Source: Porphyromonas circumdentaria
GTDB taxonomy: Bacteria > Bacteroidota > Bacteroidia > Bacteroidales > Porphyromonadaceae
NCBI RefSeq assembly: GCF_900167105.1
Contig: NZ_FUXE01000003.1
Location: 105,734 to 169,733 of the forward strand
Length of the DNA: 64,000 nt
Direction: 5' to 3'
Part shown: one piece after another, positions 8,789-17,642 of the stretch
How positions within the stretch are numbered: position 1 is the first letter of the stretch
How the letters are laid out: every line of letters starts with the position of its first letter
The notes under the pieces: generated by a model
What the model saw: the letters and a program-made list of their open reading frames with translations, nothing else
What the model was told of the DNA's origin: nothing
The model's database searches: none
Position numbers and translations under genes: made by a program

Positions 8789-9762
8789 TGATCAGCCCCC
8801 CTTTTCTTTTCAGTCTCTTTTCTTCTCTCTTCTTGACTATAAAGAGCCTCCATAAAATGTAATACTCTTTCATAATCATCATAACACTCTGTAAGTTCTA
8901 TGCTCTCGTTGGCAAACTTTCCCAAGTTACTATGTTCTATGAACTTATACAATTCATATTCTTTTAGTAAAGTGTCATAAGGCTTCTCTTGAAGTGTCTT
9001 TAAGAGAAGCTGAGAGGTCATTTCCATAGAATTTATCTGTAGTAAGTCAAATAGGAAAGCTCTCAGTAGCATATTCAACTCTGTGTAATAACGCTCTATA
9101 AAACCCTTGCTGGGCAACTCCTTTTCTTTGAGTACTTCCATCTTTTTACGGAAATGCTCTATAATAGTTACGGCAGGAAGAGGCTCTTTTTTCTTTTGAA
9201 TATTACGCCGTTGGATATAATATCGGTATAGGAAAAAGCTGGTTACAAGCAGCCCTAAAATGGCGATTGCTAATATCCAAAAACGTAGTAAAATAAAAAT
9301 ATCCCACAATGTATAGGAGCGTGACCACTCTTTTTTTAGTCCGAAAAATTCTTCAGGATGCTCCATATCCACTTCTGGCAAATTGACTTTTAGGTAGAGT
9401 GGAGTGGAGTAGATTTCTTGCTCGCCGACACGTACCCCAAAGGTAGGAAGAGCAATGAGGGTTGAGTCAAAGGAGGTAAGCACCATCTCTGCCGACAACT
9501 CTTTAAGTGTTCCTTCTAAATGAACTGTATCGATAACTCTAAACGAAAGAGCTTCTGCCCTGTGAATAGCGCTGTCTGGAGGAATAATGAGATAGGTGTT
9601 GTCTATATCGTCTGTTCGGATTTTCAATCGTACCAAAGCCTGCTCTCCAATTTGAATTTCGGCTGGTTCGATACGAGTTGTTATACCGATGTTTTGCCCA
9701 TGAAGAACACAAGCAGAGAGAAAAAAAGCAATTGACAATACAAATTGGCAATATGTTTGCAT
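8785..9762 (-). CDS. BatD/DUF4381-like membrane protein of the Bat operon
   Basis: A 325-residue protein without a standard gene name, found between DUF58 and batA. It has an exported N-terminus (residues 1-21; the FLSAC sequence could be a lipobox, but HGQ just after also fits ordinary signal-peptide cleavage), a BatD-like beta domain (about 23-140), one membrane helix (about 155-180) and a helical cytoplasmic domain ending in a charged tail. The ORF opens at 9831, but the ATG at 9762 lies 4 bases after the DUF58 stop and starts the signal peptide, so I chose it. The layout resembles DUF4381 proteins of MoxR/VWA operons. Function unknown; it may link the periplasmic and cytoplasmic parts of the Bat machinery. 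Confidence 0.8.
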   Translation of the reverse strand: MQTYCQFVLSIAFFLSACVLHGQNIGITTRIEPAEIQIGEQALVRLKIRTDDIDNTYLIIPPDSAIHRAEALSFRVIDTVHLEGTLKELSAEMVLTSFDSTLIALPTFGVRVGEQEIYSTPLYLKVNLPEVDMEHPEEFFGLKKEWSRSYTLWDIFILLRFWILAIAILGLLVTSFFLYRYYIQRRNIQKKKEPLPAVTIIEHFRKKMEVLKEKELPSKGFIERYYTELNMLLRAFLFDLLQINSMEMTSQLLLKTLQEKPYDTLLKEYELYKFIEHSNLGKFANESIELTECYDDYERVLHFMEALYSQEERRKETEKKRGADQ

Positions 9763-9766
9763 ATCT

Positions 9767-10648
9767 CTAACGATGCGAAAATATTCTAAGAAGAGGCTTA
9801 ACAAAATCTTCTCCCGTAAAGACCTCTGCATAAGTTATACCATAGAGCTTCATCATATTACGACGTTCTTCACGCACTTTTATATATTGCTCTTCGTAGG
9901 ATTGTCTAACCTTACGAGAAGAAGTATTTACCCATATCTTTTGGGCTGTTTCTGTGTCTCTAAACTGTACCAATCCCATTCGGGGAAGTGTTTGCTCTCT
10001 TCTGTCTGTAACAACTATAGCTATGAGGTCATGTCGGCGAGCTGTTAGACGTAATTCATTACGATACAATTCGCTGTCTCCATTGGTCATAAAGTCACTT
10101 ATAAAAAATGTGGTAGCTCTTTTTTTTAATAGCTTGTTGAGTACAGATAGAGCCTCTTCTATCTTTGTTGTACTACCTGTCGGTGTAAAGTGTAGTATCT
10201 CCCTTATTATATAAAGGATATGCTTCTTTCCCTTTCCTGGGGGGATATATTTTTCTACGGTATCTGTAAAAAGCAATACACCAACCTTGTCATTATTTTC
10301 GATAGCAGAGAATGCCAGTGTGGCAGCGATCTCAGCAACTAATTCTTTTTTTGTTTCTCCGATAGTACCGAAGCCAATGCTGCCGGACATGTCAATGGCA
10401 AGCATAACGGTAAGTTCTCTTTCTTCCTCAAAAATCTTTACGTAGGGAGTGTTGTAGCGAGCTGTTACATTCCAATCAATATCTCTGACATCATCTCCTA
10501 TGGCATAGCTACGTACTTCACTAAAGGTCATTCCTTTCCCCTTAAAAGCGGTATGGTATTCTCCCGCAAAGAGTTCTTGGCTCAAACCACGAGCTTTTAT
10601 CTCTATGCGTCGTACTTGAGAAAGTATACCACTTGTATTAAGAAGCAT
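9767..10648 (-). CDS. DUF58 family, VWA-like protein
   Basis: A 293-residue soluble DUF58 protein. The diagnostic segment runs from about residue 40 to 64 (EVRSYAIGDD, RDIDWN, TARY), followed by a VWA-like fold with DMSGS at 86-90. Unlike BatA/BatB it has no membrane segments. DUF58 proteins almost always sit directly after moxR, as here (33 bases downstream), and are thought to be partners or clients of MoxR ATPases. Start ATG at 10648 is supported by the family N-terminus. Confidence 0.9.
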   Translation of the reverse strand: MLLNTSGILSQVRRIEIKARGLSQELFAGEYHTAFKGKGMTFSEVRSYAIGDDVRDIDWNVTARYNTPYVKIFEEERELTVMLAIDMSGSIGFGTIGETKKELVAEIAATLAFSAIENNDKVGVLLFTDTVEKYIPPGKGKKHILYIIREILHFTPTGSTTKIEEALSVLNKLLKKRATTFFISDFMTNGDSELYRNELRLTARRHDLIAIVVTDRREQTLPRMGLVQFRDTETAQKIWVNTSSRKVRQSYEEQYIKVREERRNMMKLYGITYAEVFTGEDFVKPLLRIFSHR

Positions 10649-10681
10649 CGAATAATAATACTTTTAGGTTAGCAATTATTG

Positions 10682-11677
10682 CTAAGGAACGAATACCTTA
10701 TTGAGAATTTCGGTGATAATTTGGTCTGTGGTCAAATCATTTGCCTCTGCTTCATAGCTCAGACTGATACGATGGCGTAAGACATCGTAGCACACAGCTC
10801 GGATATCCTCGGGTAATACATAGCCCCTTCCTTCTATAAAAGCGTAGGCACGAGCTGCTAAAGTCAAATTGATAGAGGCTCTCGGCGATGCGCCACATTG
10901 AATCATCGGTTTGAGATTCTCCAATCCGATTCCTTCAGGAAATCTGGTGGCATGAACGATATCCACAGCGTACTGAAGAATCTTTTTATCAACATAAATC
11001 TTTTGAACAATCTCTCTCGCTTTTTGTATCTCTTCGATAGAAGTAACGGGAGTAGGAGAGGGCAGAGAGCCCTTCATATTGAGGGTAATGATATCACACT
11101 CCTCCTCTTTTGAGGGATACCCAATGCGCACTTTTAGCATGAAGCGGTCTACTTGAGCCTCGGGTAATGGATAGGTTCCCTCCTGTTCAATAGGATTTTG
11201 GGTTGCCATCACCAAGAATGGAGAGGGGAGAGTATAAGTCGTATCTCCTATCGTAACCTGATGTTCTTGCATAGCCTCAAGAAGGGCACTCTGTACTTTT
11301 GCTGGAGCTCGATTTATTTCGTCTGCCAGAATAAAGTTTGCAAAAATAGGTCCTTTCTTAACTATAAACTCCTCAGTCTTTAGGCTGTAGATGAGAGTCC
11401 CGATGACATCGGCAGGGAGAAGGTCGGGAGTAAACTGTATACGACTATAATCCGATTTGATTAGCTGGGAAAGCGTTTTAATGGCAAGTGTCTTGGCCAA
11501 GCCAGGTACTCCCTCTAAAAGTATATGTCCATCTGCAAGTAATCCAATTAATAAGGAGCGGATTAAATGCTCTTGACCTATAATAGCATGCCCCATGCCA
11601 GAGAGTATCTTTTGAACGAACTCACTCTCCTGAGTAATCTCGGCATTAAGTTCCCTAAGGTCTTTATGCTGTTCCAT
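10682..11677 (-). CDS. MoxR-type AAA+ ATPase
   Basis: First gene of the Bat operon, 331 residues. It has Walker A GVPGLAKT at 56-63, Walker B-type ILADEINRAP at about 116-125, sensor motif MATQNPIEQEGTYPLPEAQVDRF, and a C-terminal lid domain with GASPRASINL. These are the hallmarks of the MoxR subfamily. Such ATPases act as chaperones that insert cofactors or remodel VWA-domain complexes; here the likely partners are the DUF58, BatA and BatB proteins downstream. A Bacteroidota-type -7 element, TACTTTTG on the minus strand, lies about 30 bases before the start, so the operon probably begins here. Confidence 0.93.
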   Translation of the reverse strand: MEQHKDLRELNAEITQESEFVQKILSGMGHAIIGQEHLIRSLLIGLLADGHILLEGVPGLAKTLAIKTLSQLIKSDYSRIQFTPDLLPADVIGTLIYSLKTEEFIVKKGPIFANFILADEINRAPAKVQSALLEAMQEHQVTIGDTTYTLPSPFLVMATQNPIEQEGTYPLPEAQVDRFMLKVRIGYPSKEEECDIITLNMKGSLPSPTPVTSIEEIQKAREIVQKIYVDKKILQYAVDIVHATRFPEGIGLENLKPMIQCGASPRASINLTLAARAYAFIEGRGYVLPEDIRAVCYDVLRHRISLSYEAEANDLTTDQIITEILNKVFVP

Positions 11678-11705
11678 TTTTCTTTTAATATTCTTCTACC
11701 TCCCA

Positions 11706-11713
11706 CAAAAGTA
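11706..11713 (-). promoter_or_regulatory. Candidate -7 element for the moxR-bat operon
   Basis: On the minus strand TACTTTTG matches the Bacteroidota -7 consensus TAnnTTTG and lies about 28 bases before the moxR ATG. No good -33 element is seen at the expected spacing. Confidence 0.5.
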
Positions 11714-11841
11714 CGAATAATCACCGATTGACATTAAACGTAGAAAAAAGTTGTACACTAAGGTCAGGAGTCAAAAACCTTGAAACACTTTTTTTACTCA
11801 AATTAAACATAATATCCATTATGGGTATTAATGTGTGTTGA

Positions 11842-12762
11842 TTAGGTCGTTTCGAGAGCTCCGATAATATCGTCTATAGAGTTTATATTGCGAGAGGTCA
11901 TATATGTTTGCAGCCCTTTAACTAAAGAACCCGATATGGAAGGATCTATGAAATTGTAGCATCCAACTTGTATAGCCGAAGCTCCTGCAAGTAGAAATTC
12001 TATGACATCTGATATGGTTGCTATGCCTCCCATACCTACTACGGGAATATTTACTTTTTGAGCTACCTGCCAAACCATACGAAGAGCTATCGGTTTGATA
12101 CATGGTCCCGATAAGCCTCCTGTTATAGTAGACAAGATGGGACGGCGTTTTTCGGCATCAATAGCCATTCCTAACAGTGTATTTATCAAAGAGATGCTGT
12201 CTGCTCCCGCTTCTTGTACGGCAAGGGCTATTTCCGTTATATCTGTAACATTGGGAGAAAGCTTTACCATTAAGTGTTTGGGATAGACTTCTCTGACATG
12301 TTTTACTACCTCATAAGCACCTTTTGCTGTCACTCCAAAAGACATTCCTCCTTCCTTTACATTGGGACAAGATATATTTAATTCAATCCCTGGTATTGCA
12401 TCAAGTTCTGCTACTTTACGGGCTGTTTCCTTGTAGTCTTCAATCTGAGAGCCACTCACATTTACCAATATAGCTGTTTGGTAATTTTTTATTCGAGGGT
12501 AAATGTGCGAAATAAAATAATCTACTCCTTTATTTTGCAATCCAACAGCATTAAGCATACCCGAGGGTGTCTCTGCCATACGAGGATAAGGATTACCCTC
12601 TCGATGATGAATCGTCGTGCCTTTAACAACGATTCCTCCTAACGAATTAATGTCTAAAAAGTCTGCGTACTCCTCTCCATAGCCAAAAGTACCAGAGGCC
12701 GTCATTATGGGATTATTAAGGAATAATCCTTTTCCTAAATCAACAGATAACTTTAATTCCAT
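11842..12762 (-). CDS. pyrD: Dihydroorotate dehydrogenase B, catalytic subunit
   Basis: Oxidises dihydroorotate to orotate in pyrimidine synthesis, using FMN. The 306-residue sequence carries the class 1B signature: NISCPN at 129-134 with the active-site Cys132 (class 2 enzymes have Ser), FMN-binding TASGTFGYG near 21-29, GLQNKGVD near 75-81, and the C-terminal VGMGGI and AIQVG loops. The start overlaps the end of pyrK by 10 bases, so the two subunits are co-translated. PyrK supplies electrons from NAD+, so this is the NAD-linked heterotetramer. A gap of about 160 bases separates it from moxR. Confidence 0.95.
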   Translation of the reverse strand: MELKLSVDLGKGLFLNNPIMTASGTFGYGEEYADFLDINSLGGIVVKGTTIHHREGNPYPRMAETPSGMLNAVGLQNKGVDYFISHIYPRIKNYQTAILVNVSGSQIEDYKETARKVAELDAIPGIELNISCPNVKEGGMSFGVTAKGAYEVVKHVREVYPKHLMVKLSPNVTDITEIALAVQEAGADSISLINTLLGMAIDAEKRRPILSTITGGLSGPCIKPIALRMVWQVAQKVNIPVVGMGGIATISDVIEFLLAGASAIQVGCYNFIDPSISGSLVKGLQTYMTSRNINSIDDIIGALETT

Positions 12763-13535
12763 AATAGTTTTTCCATATTAAAAACAGGCCCCTCTGTACA
12801 AGTGCACACATTGCCCTCTGTTGTTTTCTCCACACAGCAGAGACAAGCTCCTATACCACAAGCCATTTTATTCTCTAAAGAGACCTCGCATGGACAATTA
12901 GCCTTTCGCGCCAAGTGAACTACAGCTTTCATCATAGGGAGGGGACCACATGTAAAAACAGAAGAGGGTGTTTTCTGCCAAATAGAATGCTCTGTAACGA
13001 AGCCTTTTTCTCCCTGAGAACCGTCTTCGGTGGTATAGAAAAGATTGCCATACTGCGAAAAGTGTTCCTCCAAAACAAGTAAAGAACTATTTCTTGCACC
13101 TAATAATATATTAGGAGTGATATTCAACTGAGAAAGCCTTTTAGAAAGGTATAATAAGGGGGCTACTCCAACTCCACCACCGACCAACAGAGGAGAGGTG
13201 CCGATCCACGAAGGCTCTAAGCAAAATCCCCTCCCTAAGGGGGCTATGAGATCTATAAGCTCTCCTTTTGTATAAAAAGCCCATTTATTAGTAGCTAACC
13301 CCACCTTTTGGACAAGGAGGTCTAAAATACCTGTTTCCTCATCGAAATCACATACAGAAATAGGTCTTCTAAGAAAAGCCCCCGAAATATTGGAGTCCAC
13401 TTGAACAAATTGCCCTGGTAGGGGTAAAAACCCTTGGTTTATTACCTCTCTCTCTATAGCAACTCGCAGAAGATAATAGCTATCATTGAGGATTCTATTT
13501 TCTACGACAGTCCCTTTTAGAATAAACTTTTTCAT
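12753..13535 (-). CDS. pyrK: Dihydroorotate dehydrogenase B, electron-transfer subunit
   Basis: FAD and 2Fe-2S subunit that passes electrons from PyrD to NAD+. The 260 residues contain the ferredoxin-reductase FAD motif RRPISVCDF near residues 55-63, the nucleotide-binding [12 protein letters not shown], and the C-terminal cysteine cluster CGIGACLCC followed by a fourth Cys (NVCTC). The open frame extends to a TTG at 13568, but the ATG at 13535 begins the conserved [13 protein letters not shown] and lies 25-30 bases after a TACCTTTG promoter element, so I use it. Overlaps pyrD by 10 bases. Confidence 0.93.
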   Translation of the reverse strand: MKKFILKGTVVENRILNDSYYLLRVAIEREVINQGFLPLPGQFVQVDSNISGAFLRRPISVCDFDEETGILDLLVQKVGLATNKWAFYTKGELIDLIAPLGRGFCLEPSWIGTSPLLVGGGVGVAPLLYLSKRLSQLNITPNILLGARNSSLLVLEEHFSQYGNLFYTTEDGSQGEKGFVTEHSIWQKTPSSVFTCGPLPMMKAVVHLARKANCPCEVSLENKMACGIGACLCCVEKTTEGNVCTCTEGPVFNMEKLLWN

Positions 13536-13565
13536 CTGAATAACAAATTCCCTTTTCGTATGGTA

Positions 13566-13573
13566 CAAAGGTA
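13566..13573 (-). promoter_or_regulatory. Candidate -7 element for pyrKD
   Basis: TACCTTTG on the minus strand, 31 bases before the pyrK ATG. It supports the ATG at 13535 over the TTG at 13568, which would lie inside the promoter. A -33 element is not clear. Confidence 0.5.
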
Positions 13574-13592
13574 CAACAAGCTTTGTGTAAGA

Positions 13593-14078
13593 TTATTCTT
13601 TTCGCACAAAAGATTCGAAACTTCCGTCCGTGTAGAAAATCTTTATTTCTTCAATTCTTTTCTGCTCTTTTTCCTTAGAGCATTTCAAAGCCTCTTCTAC
13701 AATAGAGGATATCTGTTCTGGGGTTATTAGAGAGTAGTTTCGAGAGGAAAATTCTTGTTCTGTGTCTTCTCTTCTTACCTCTTGATCGTTTATTGCAAAA
13801 GAGTCAGATGAGAATAAACTGCCTGAAAAATCGTTTTTTTGACCCGAAGAAATAGTTTCTCCGAAAAAAAGCCAATTTCTATCCCACTCTGGAAATGCTT
13901 CATATATGCGATTAAGTATTTCCAGAGATGGATTTGTCTTGCCCGATAAAATTTGACTCAAAGTACTTCTTTGAATATTTGCTTTGTCTGCAAAGGCGGC
14001 TGAAGGAATATCAAGCTTTTCAATCATCTGTTTTATTCGAGCAATAATTTGATCGAATTGAGTTATAGATTCTGCCAT
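13593..14078 (-). CDS. XRE-family helix-turn-helix repressor
   Basis: A 161-residue DNA-binding protein of the Cro/CI type. The N-terminal HTH spans about residues 8-65: IPSAAFADKANIQRSTLSQ is the helix-turn-helix, followed by NPSLEILNRI and the LFFGE loop typical of Bacteroidota XRE proteins. The rest is polar and has no recognised domain; the last 40 residues (EEALKCSKEKEQKRIEEIK) look helical. I use the ATG at 14078, preceded by a good AAAGGA ribosome-binding site, over the TTG at 14114, which lies in the promoter. Its promoter carries a 10-bp inverted repeat over the -33 box, suggesting autoregulation. Targets are unknown; it is next to the pyr genes, but nothing links it to pyrimidines. 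Confidence 0.85.
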   Translation of the reverse strand: MAESITQFDQIIARIKQMIEKLDIPSAAFADKANIQRSTLSQILSGKTNPSLEILNRIYEAFPEWDRNWLFFGETISSGQKNDFSGSLFSSDSFAINDQEVRREDTEQEFSSRNYSLITPEQISSIVEEALKCSKEKEQKRIEEIKIFYTDGSFESFVRKE

Positions 14079-14111
14079 AATGTCCTTTATAGAAAGAGTG
14101 TTTATTGATTG

Positions 14112-14142
14112 CAAATATACAATTCTAAATCAGAAACACAAA
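14112..14142 (-). promoter_or_regulatory. Promoter of the XRE repressor gene
   Basis: On the minus strand, -33 TTTG (14142-14139) and -7 TATATTTG (14119-14112) are separated by exactly 19 bases, a near-perfect Bacteroidota promoter. Transcription would begin about 25-30 bases before the ATG at 14078. Confidence 0.7.
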
Positions 14143-14161
14143 CGATTTTGATTTGTGTTTC
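14133..14161. promoter_or_regulatory. Palindromic operator candidate over the XRE promoter
   Basis: Perfect 10-bp arms GAAACACAAA (14133-14142) and TTTGTGTTTC (14152-14161) with a 9-base spacer. The left arm contains the -33 box of the XRE promoter, so a bound dimer would block the polymerase. It is the natural candidate for autoregulation by the adjacent HTH protein; binding is inferred. Confidence 0.55.
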
Positions 14162-15122
14162 CAAAACAAACAGACCCTCTTCCATGCATCAGATTTCTTT
14201 TTGACAATTGTGTAAATGCGCCTTTTAAATCTGTAGCGATTTTCTATACTTATATGTATCTATCTATTTATAAGCTATTTATATATTTATAATGAGGTTC
14301 TTGCCTACAAAAAAGAGGTTTTTTCTCGATATACACTACCCTACATCTTTATTCTTATATAGAATATGTTTATAAATATCTGTTTTAGAGATAGTATTAT
14401 GGGATTATAATATGTATTGATGCCATACTATTCTTATCTATGAATGTCTGTTTTTAGCAATTCTCCTACCTGAATTTTAGCAAAACAAAAACTCTGGAGC
14501 AGTATTTTTAAAGAGAAATATTTTTATTCGCGAATCAAAACAGAGCCTTTTCTTCGACCTCTTTCATTTGTGGTTCATGAATTAGAATTGATTTGTTTTC
14601 GTTGATTTTGCAAAAAAGACATTTTGTCACTGCTAAAAAGAAATGAAAGATGATCTGTTAGATTACTCGCTAAAAAAGATGGGAATGATGGAAAAGAATT
14701 GAGGTATGTATAGAAAAAATAGTTTTCTCTCTACCAGAAGTTTAAAATATAAGATATAATTCTCTATTTGCAGATTGAATATATGTATATTCAACTTGAA
14801 GATATATATATTTAGATTGCATATATATATCTCCAATCTGCAAATAGAGAATTATATAAGAGAAAACTACTTTTTGCAGGGAGATTTAGAACTATTACTC
14901 AAAGGGTTAAGAGATTAGGTAGATCAATCTTCTTCTGCGCCTGAATAGAGAAATTACCTGAAAAGGCTTGTTGCCTACCTGCAAACTTGCTAACTCAAGC
15001 CTGTGCAAGACTTTCGCATACTAAATCATTCTCTTAGATGATATGTTTGCCCATCGCTCTGGCGATATCTGACAAACAAACTTCCCCACTTGGAAGATGA
15101 AAGCTATACGTGTGAAAACTGC
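14162..15122. other. Gene-free AT-rich stretch
   Basis: About 950 bases between the XRE promoter and the LptF/G gene. Only very short open frames are present and none has a recognisable product. Apart from the palindromic repeat at 14756-14855 I see no RNA gene. The first third is very AT-rich with runs of T and A. A partial copy of the repressor operator half-site (GATTTGTTTTCG) occurs near 14588. Confidence 0.6.
14756..14855. repeat. Long palindromic repeat, about 100 bp
   Basis: The outer arms are a perfect 22-bp inverted repeat (14756-14777 and 14834-14855, arm core CTATTTGCAGATTG). Inside are two smaller hairpins: TTGAATATA/TATATTCAA (14775-14794) and GATATATATA/TATATATATC (14801-14831). 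It lies in a 1-kb gene-free stretch. A degenerate relative is found at 40066-40155. It could be a miniature transposable element or a structured RNA or DNA element. No terminal target duplication was established. Confidence 0.75.
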
Positions 15123-15130
15123 TATCTTTG
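15123..15130 (+). promoter_or_regulatory. Candidate -7 element for the LptF/G permease gene
   Basis: TATCTTTG matches TAnnTTTG and lies 33 bases before the ATG at 15164. No clear -33 box. Confidence 0.45.
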
Positions 15131-15163
15131 CCTCAATAAGAAATAGAGGTTTAGTAAACAATA

Positions 15164-16249
15164 ATGAAACCCGTATTTAACACTTTAGATCGTTACATAA
15201 TCAAACAGTTTTTGGGGACATTCTTCTTCTCGATTTTACTAATTCTTTCTATTGCCGTCGTCTTTGATATAAACGAAAAGATTTCTCACTTTCTGAAACC
15301 AGATTGTACCCTATACGAGATAATATTTCATTACTATATCAATTTCGTTCCCTACTACGCTAATCTGTTCAGCTCTCTTTTTGTCTTTTTGGCTGTCATA
15401 TTCTTTACGACCAAGCTGGCAGAGAAAACAGAGATTATTGCTATTCTTTCGAGTGGAGTAAGTTTTAATCGACTACTCAGGCCCTATATGTTTTCGGCTG
15501 CTGTTATAGCCGTTTTTTCTTTTCTCCTAAGTAGCTTTATCATTCCACCTGGCAATGCGATAAGAACTAAGTTTCAAGACAAATACATAAAAAACAAGTT
15601 GGTAAAGGAGGCATCGAGCATCCAATTGGAAGTAGAGCCCGATATTTACGCCTATATCCACTACTATAACAATGACCGAAAGAGGGGAAATAATCTTGTT
15701 TTAGACCATTTCCAAGATAATACTCTACGAAGTAGACTTACGGCAAAAGAGATAGAGTACGATACCCTTTATCAATGGCGTTTGAGAGACTATACCATTA
15801 CTCATTATGGCAAAGTGCGAGACACTTTAGAGCGTGGAGAAACTATTGATACGATGATACATCTGCAACCAAGGGACTTTCTTATATCCTCCATCGGAGC
15901 AGAAACCTACACTACTCCCGAGCTACACAGCCACATTAAAGAGTTGAAACAAAGAGGAGCTTCTAATATAAAACTATTGGAGATAGAGCTGCACAAACGC
16001 TATGCAACAATTCCTGCCGCTTTTATACTGACCTTGATAGGGGTATCACTCTCTTCTCGTAAACGAAGAGGGGGGATGGGGCTCTCTTTAGCATTGGGAA
16101 TAGCCTTGAGTGTTTCTTACATTCTCTTTATGACCATTGCATCTACCTTTTCGGCTTCTGGGTCGCTTCCCCCCGTGGTTGCCGCCCAATTGCCCAACGC
16201 AATTTATGCTTTGATTGCTCTTTATTTATATACAAAAGCTCCAAGGTAA
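15164..16249 (+). CDS. LptF/LptG family permease
   Basis: Inner-membrane permease of the YjgP/YjgQ family, which pulls lipopolysaccharide out of the inner membrane for transport by the Lpt bridge. The 361-residue sequence begins with the family motif LDRYIIKQFLGTFFFSILLI. It has two N-terminal membrane helices, a third around residues 100-125, a periplasmic beta-jellyroll section (about 130-270) and three C-terminal helices. The segment RYATIPAAFILTLIGVSLSSRKRRGG is a strong family match. Whether it plays the LptF or LptG role cannot be decided from one gene. It heads a group of four plus-strand genes. Confidence 0.92.
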   Translation: MKPVFNTLDRYIIKQFLGTFFFSILLILSIAVVFDINEKISHFLKPDCTLYEIIFHYYINFVPYYANLFSSLFVFLAVIFFTTKLAEKTEIIAILSSGVSFNRLLRPYMFSAAVIAVFSFLLSSFIIPPGNAIRTKFQDKYIKNKLVKEASSIQLEVEPDIYAYIHYYNNDRKRGNNLVLDHFQDNTLRSRLTAKEIEYDTLYQWRLRDYTITHYGKVRDTLERGETIDTMIHLQPRDFLISSIGAETYTTPELHSHIKELKQRGASNIKLLEIELHKRYATIPAAFILTLIGVSLSSRKRRGGMGLSLALGIALSVSYILFMTIASTFSASGSLPPVVAAQLPNAIYALIALYLYTKAPR

Positions 16250-16319
16250 AACGTTGGAGAGAAATAGATTTACACCTTTAATTACAGATACTCCCACAAA
16301 CATTTATCACAAAACATTT

Positions 16320-17093
16320 ATGAAATACAGAGAATTAAAAGATGTCAGTAGTTTTCTTGCAGAATATGCAGCTTGTCTTTTGGGTTCTGGTGTGCATACA
16401 TCTCGAACGGAGAGGAATACCAAGCGTATAGGCCACTCTTTAGGAACGGATGTTTACCTCAATCTATCGATGAAAACGATGACCCTAACAGTACGTAATA
16501 TAGAAACAGGAGAGTCTATGACCGAAGTTATAGATGTGCCTCATAAACCTATTAAGTTTTTCTTAAATTCTGAGCTAAGTGCTTTAAGTTGGGAAGTACA
16601 CGACCGTGCTTTGACCATAGATGAAACTAAACAACGCTATGAAGAGATTCTCTTAAGATCTAATCGACAACCTTTTTGGGTGGCTTGGTTGCTTATCTCT
16701 CTATCGAATGCCTGTTTTTGCCGTCTCTTTGAGGGAGACTATATCTCGATGTTAATCGTGGCGATAGCTACGGCAATGGGTTTTTATACTCGTCATTTTG
16801 TAGTCAAAAATCAGATTAACCTTTACATCGCTATCACATTGGCGGCTACGGTTTCTTCGGGCATGGCCGTTTTAGGGGGGCACTTACTCCCTACTCTAAC
16901 CAGTGCAACGGCGGTTGCGACGTCTGTGCTTTATCTCATTCCTGGCGTACCTCTAATCAATGGGATTATTGATATTGTAGAGGGGCATATGCTCTCTGGC
17001 TTATCTCGTCTCATACAAGCAGCTCTTATCATCTTGAGTATATCTTCTGGAATGGCTATAACGCTTTTATTAACGACAGGGTCTGTTTCTTAA
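16320..17093 (+). CDS. ThrE/YjjP-like exporter subunit
   Basis: A 257-residue membrane protein of the ThrE N-terminal domain family (DUF1212). A cytoplasmic N-terminal section (about 1-120, with LLGSGVHTSRTERNTKRIG and SMKTMTLTVRN) is followed by five hydrophobic helices. The ORF opens at 16215 inside the previous gene; the ATG at 16320 starts the conserved MKYRELKDVSSFLAEYAACLLGSG and is used here. The next gene, 9 bases downstream, encodes the C-terminal half. In E. coli the split pair YjjP/YjjB exports succinate, while fused ThrE proteins export threonine and serine; the substrate here is unknown. Confidence 0.88.
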   Translation: MKYRELKDVSSFLAEYAACLLGSGVHTSRTERNTKRIGHSLGTDVYLNLSMKTMTLTVRNIETGESMTEVIDVPHKPIKFFLNSELSALSWEVHDRALTIDETKQRYEEILLRSNRQPFWVAWLLISLSNACFCRLFEGDYISMLIVAIATAMGFYTRHFVVKNQINLYIAITLAATVSSGMAVLGGHLLPTLTSATAVATSVLYLIPGVPLINGIIDIVEGHMLSGLSRLIQAALIILSISSGMAITLLLTTGSVS

Positions 17094-17102
17094 TTTGATG
17101 CG

Positions 17103-17612
17103 ATGATTACTATGGATATTTTGACTGGATTTCTTTCGGATGCCTTTTTTGCAGGAATGGCCGCTGTGGGGTTTGCTGCTGTTTCGGTACCTCCCCGTAG
17201 AGCTTTCCCTCCTATTGTAGTATTGGCTGCCTTGGGACATGCTATACGTTGGTACATGATGCACCACCTGAATGTAGATATAGTAGGAGCCTCTCTCATA
17301 GCAGCTCTTCTGATTGGTTTTGGGAGTTATATTTTCGGTCGATGGTGGGTGCATTGCCCTATGACTGTACTTTATATTCCTGCCCTTCTCCCCATGATAC
17401 CAGGTATGTATGCCTATAATGCGGTACTTAGCCTGGTGCGCTTTGTGATTCATCATAAGAACCCCACGCTTTCTGTACAATATATGCAGGCCTATCTCAC
17501 AAACTTTACAATAGCCCTTACAGTACTATTAGTTTTGGGGATTGGTTCTATACTTCCCGTTTTTCTTCTACATAAATCTTCTTATACCCTCTCTCGTAGG
17601 AAAAAGTATTAG
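17103..17612 (+). CDS. ThrE_2/YjjB-like exporter subunit
   Basis: A 169-residue all-helical membrane protein of the DUF3815/ThrE_2 family with five hydrophobic segments and the internal motif HCPMTVLYIPALLPMIPGMYAYNAV, where family members carry the conserved P-G-xx-Y turn. It follows the ThrE/YjjP-like gene by 9 bases, and the two together reconstitute a full exporter. The start could also be the ATG four codons later; the difference is trivial. Confidence 0.88.
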   Translation: MITMDILTGFLSDAFFAGMAAVGFAAVSVPPRRAFPPIVVLAALGHAIRWYMMHHLNVDIVGASLIAALLIGFGSYIFGRWWVHCPMTVLYIPALLPMIPGMYAYNAVLSLVRFVIHHKNPTLSVQYMQAYLTNFTIALTVLLVLGIGSILPVFLLHKSSYTLSRRKKY

Positions 17613-17642
17613 TATCACCGTTTTTAATCTCTCTGTAAACCG

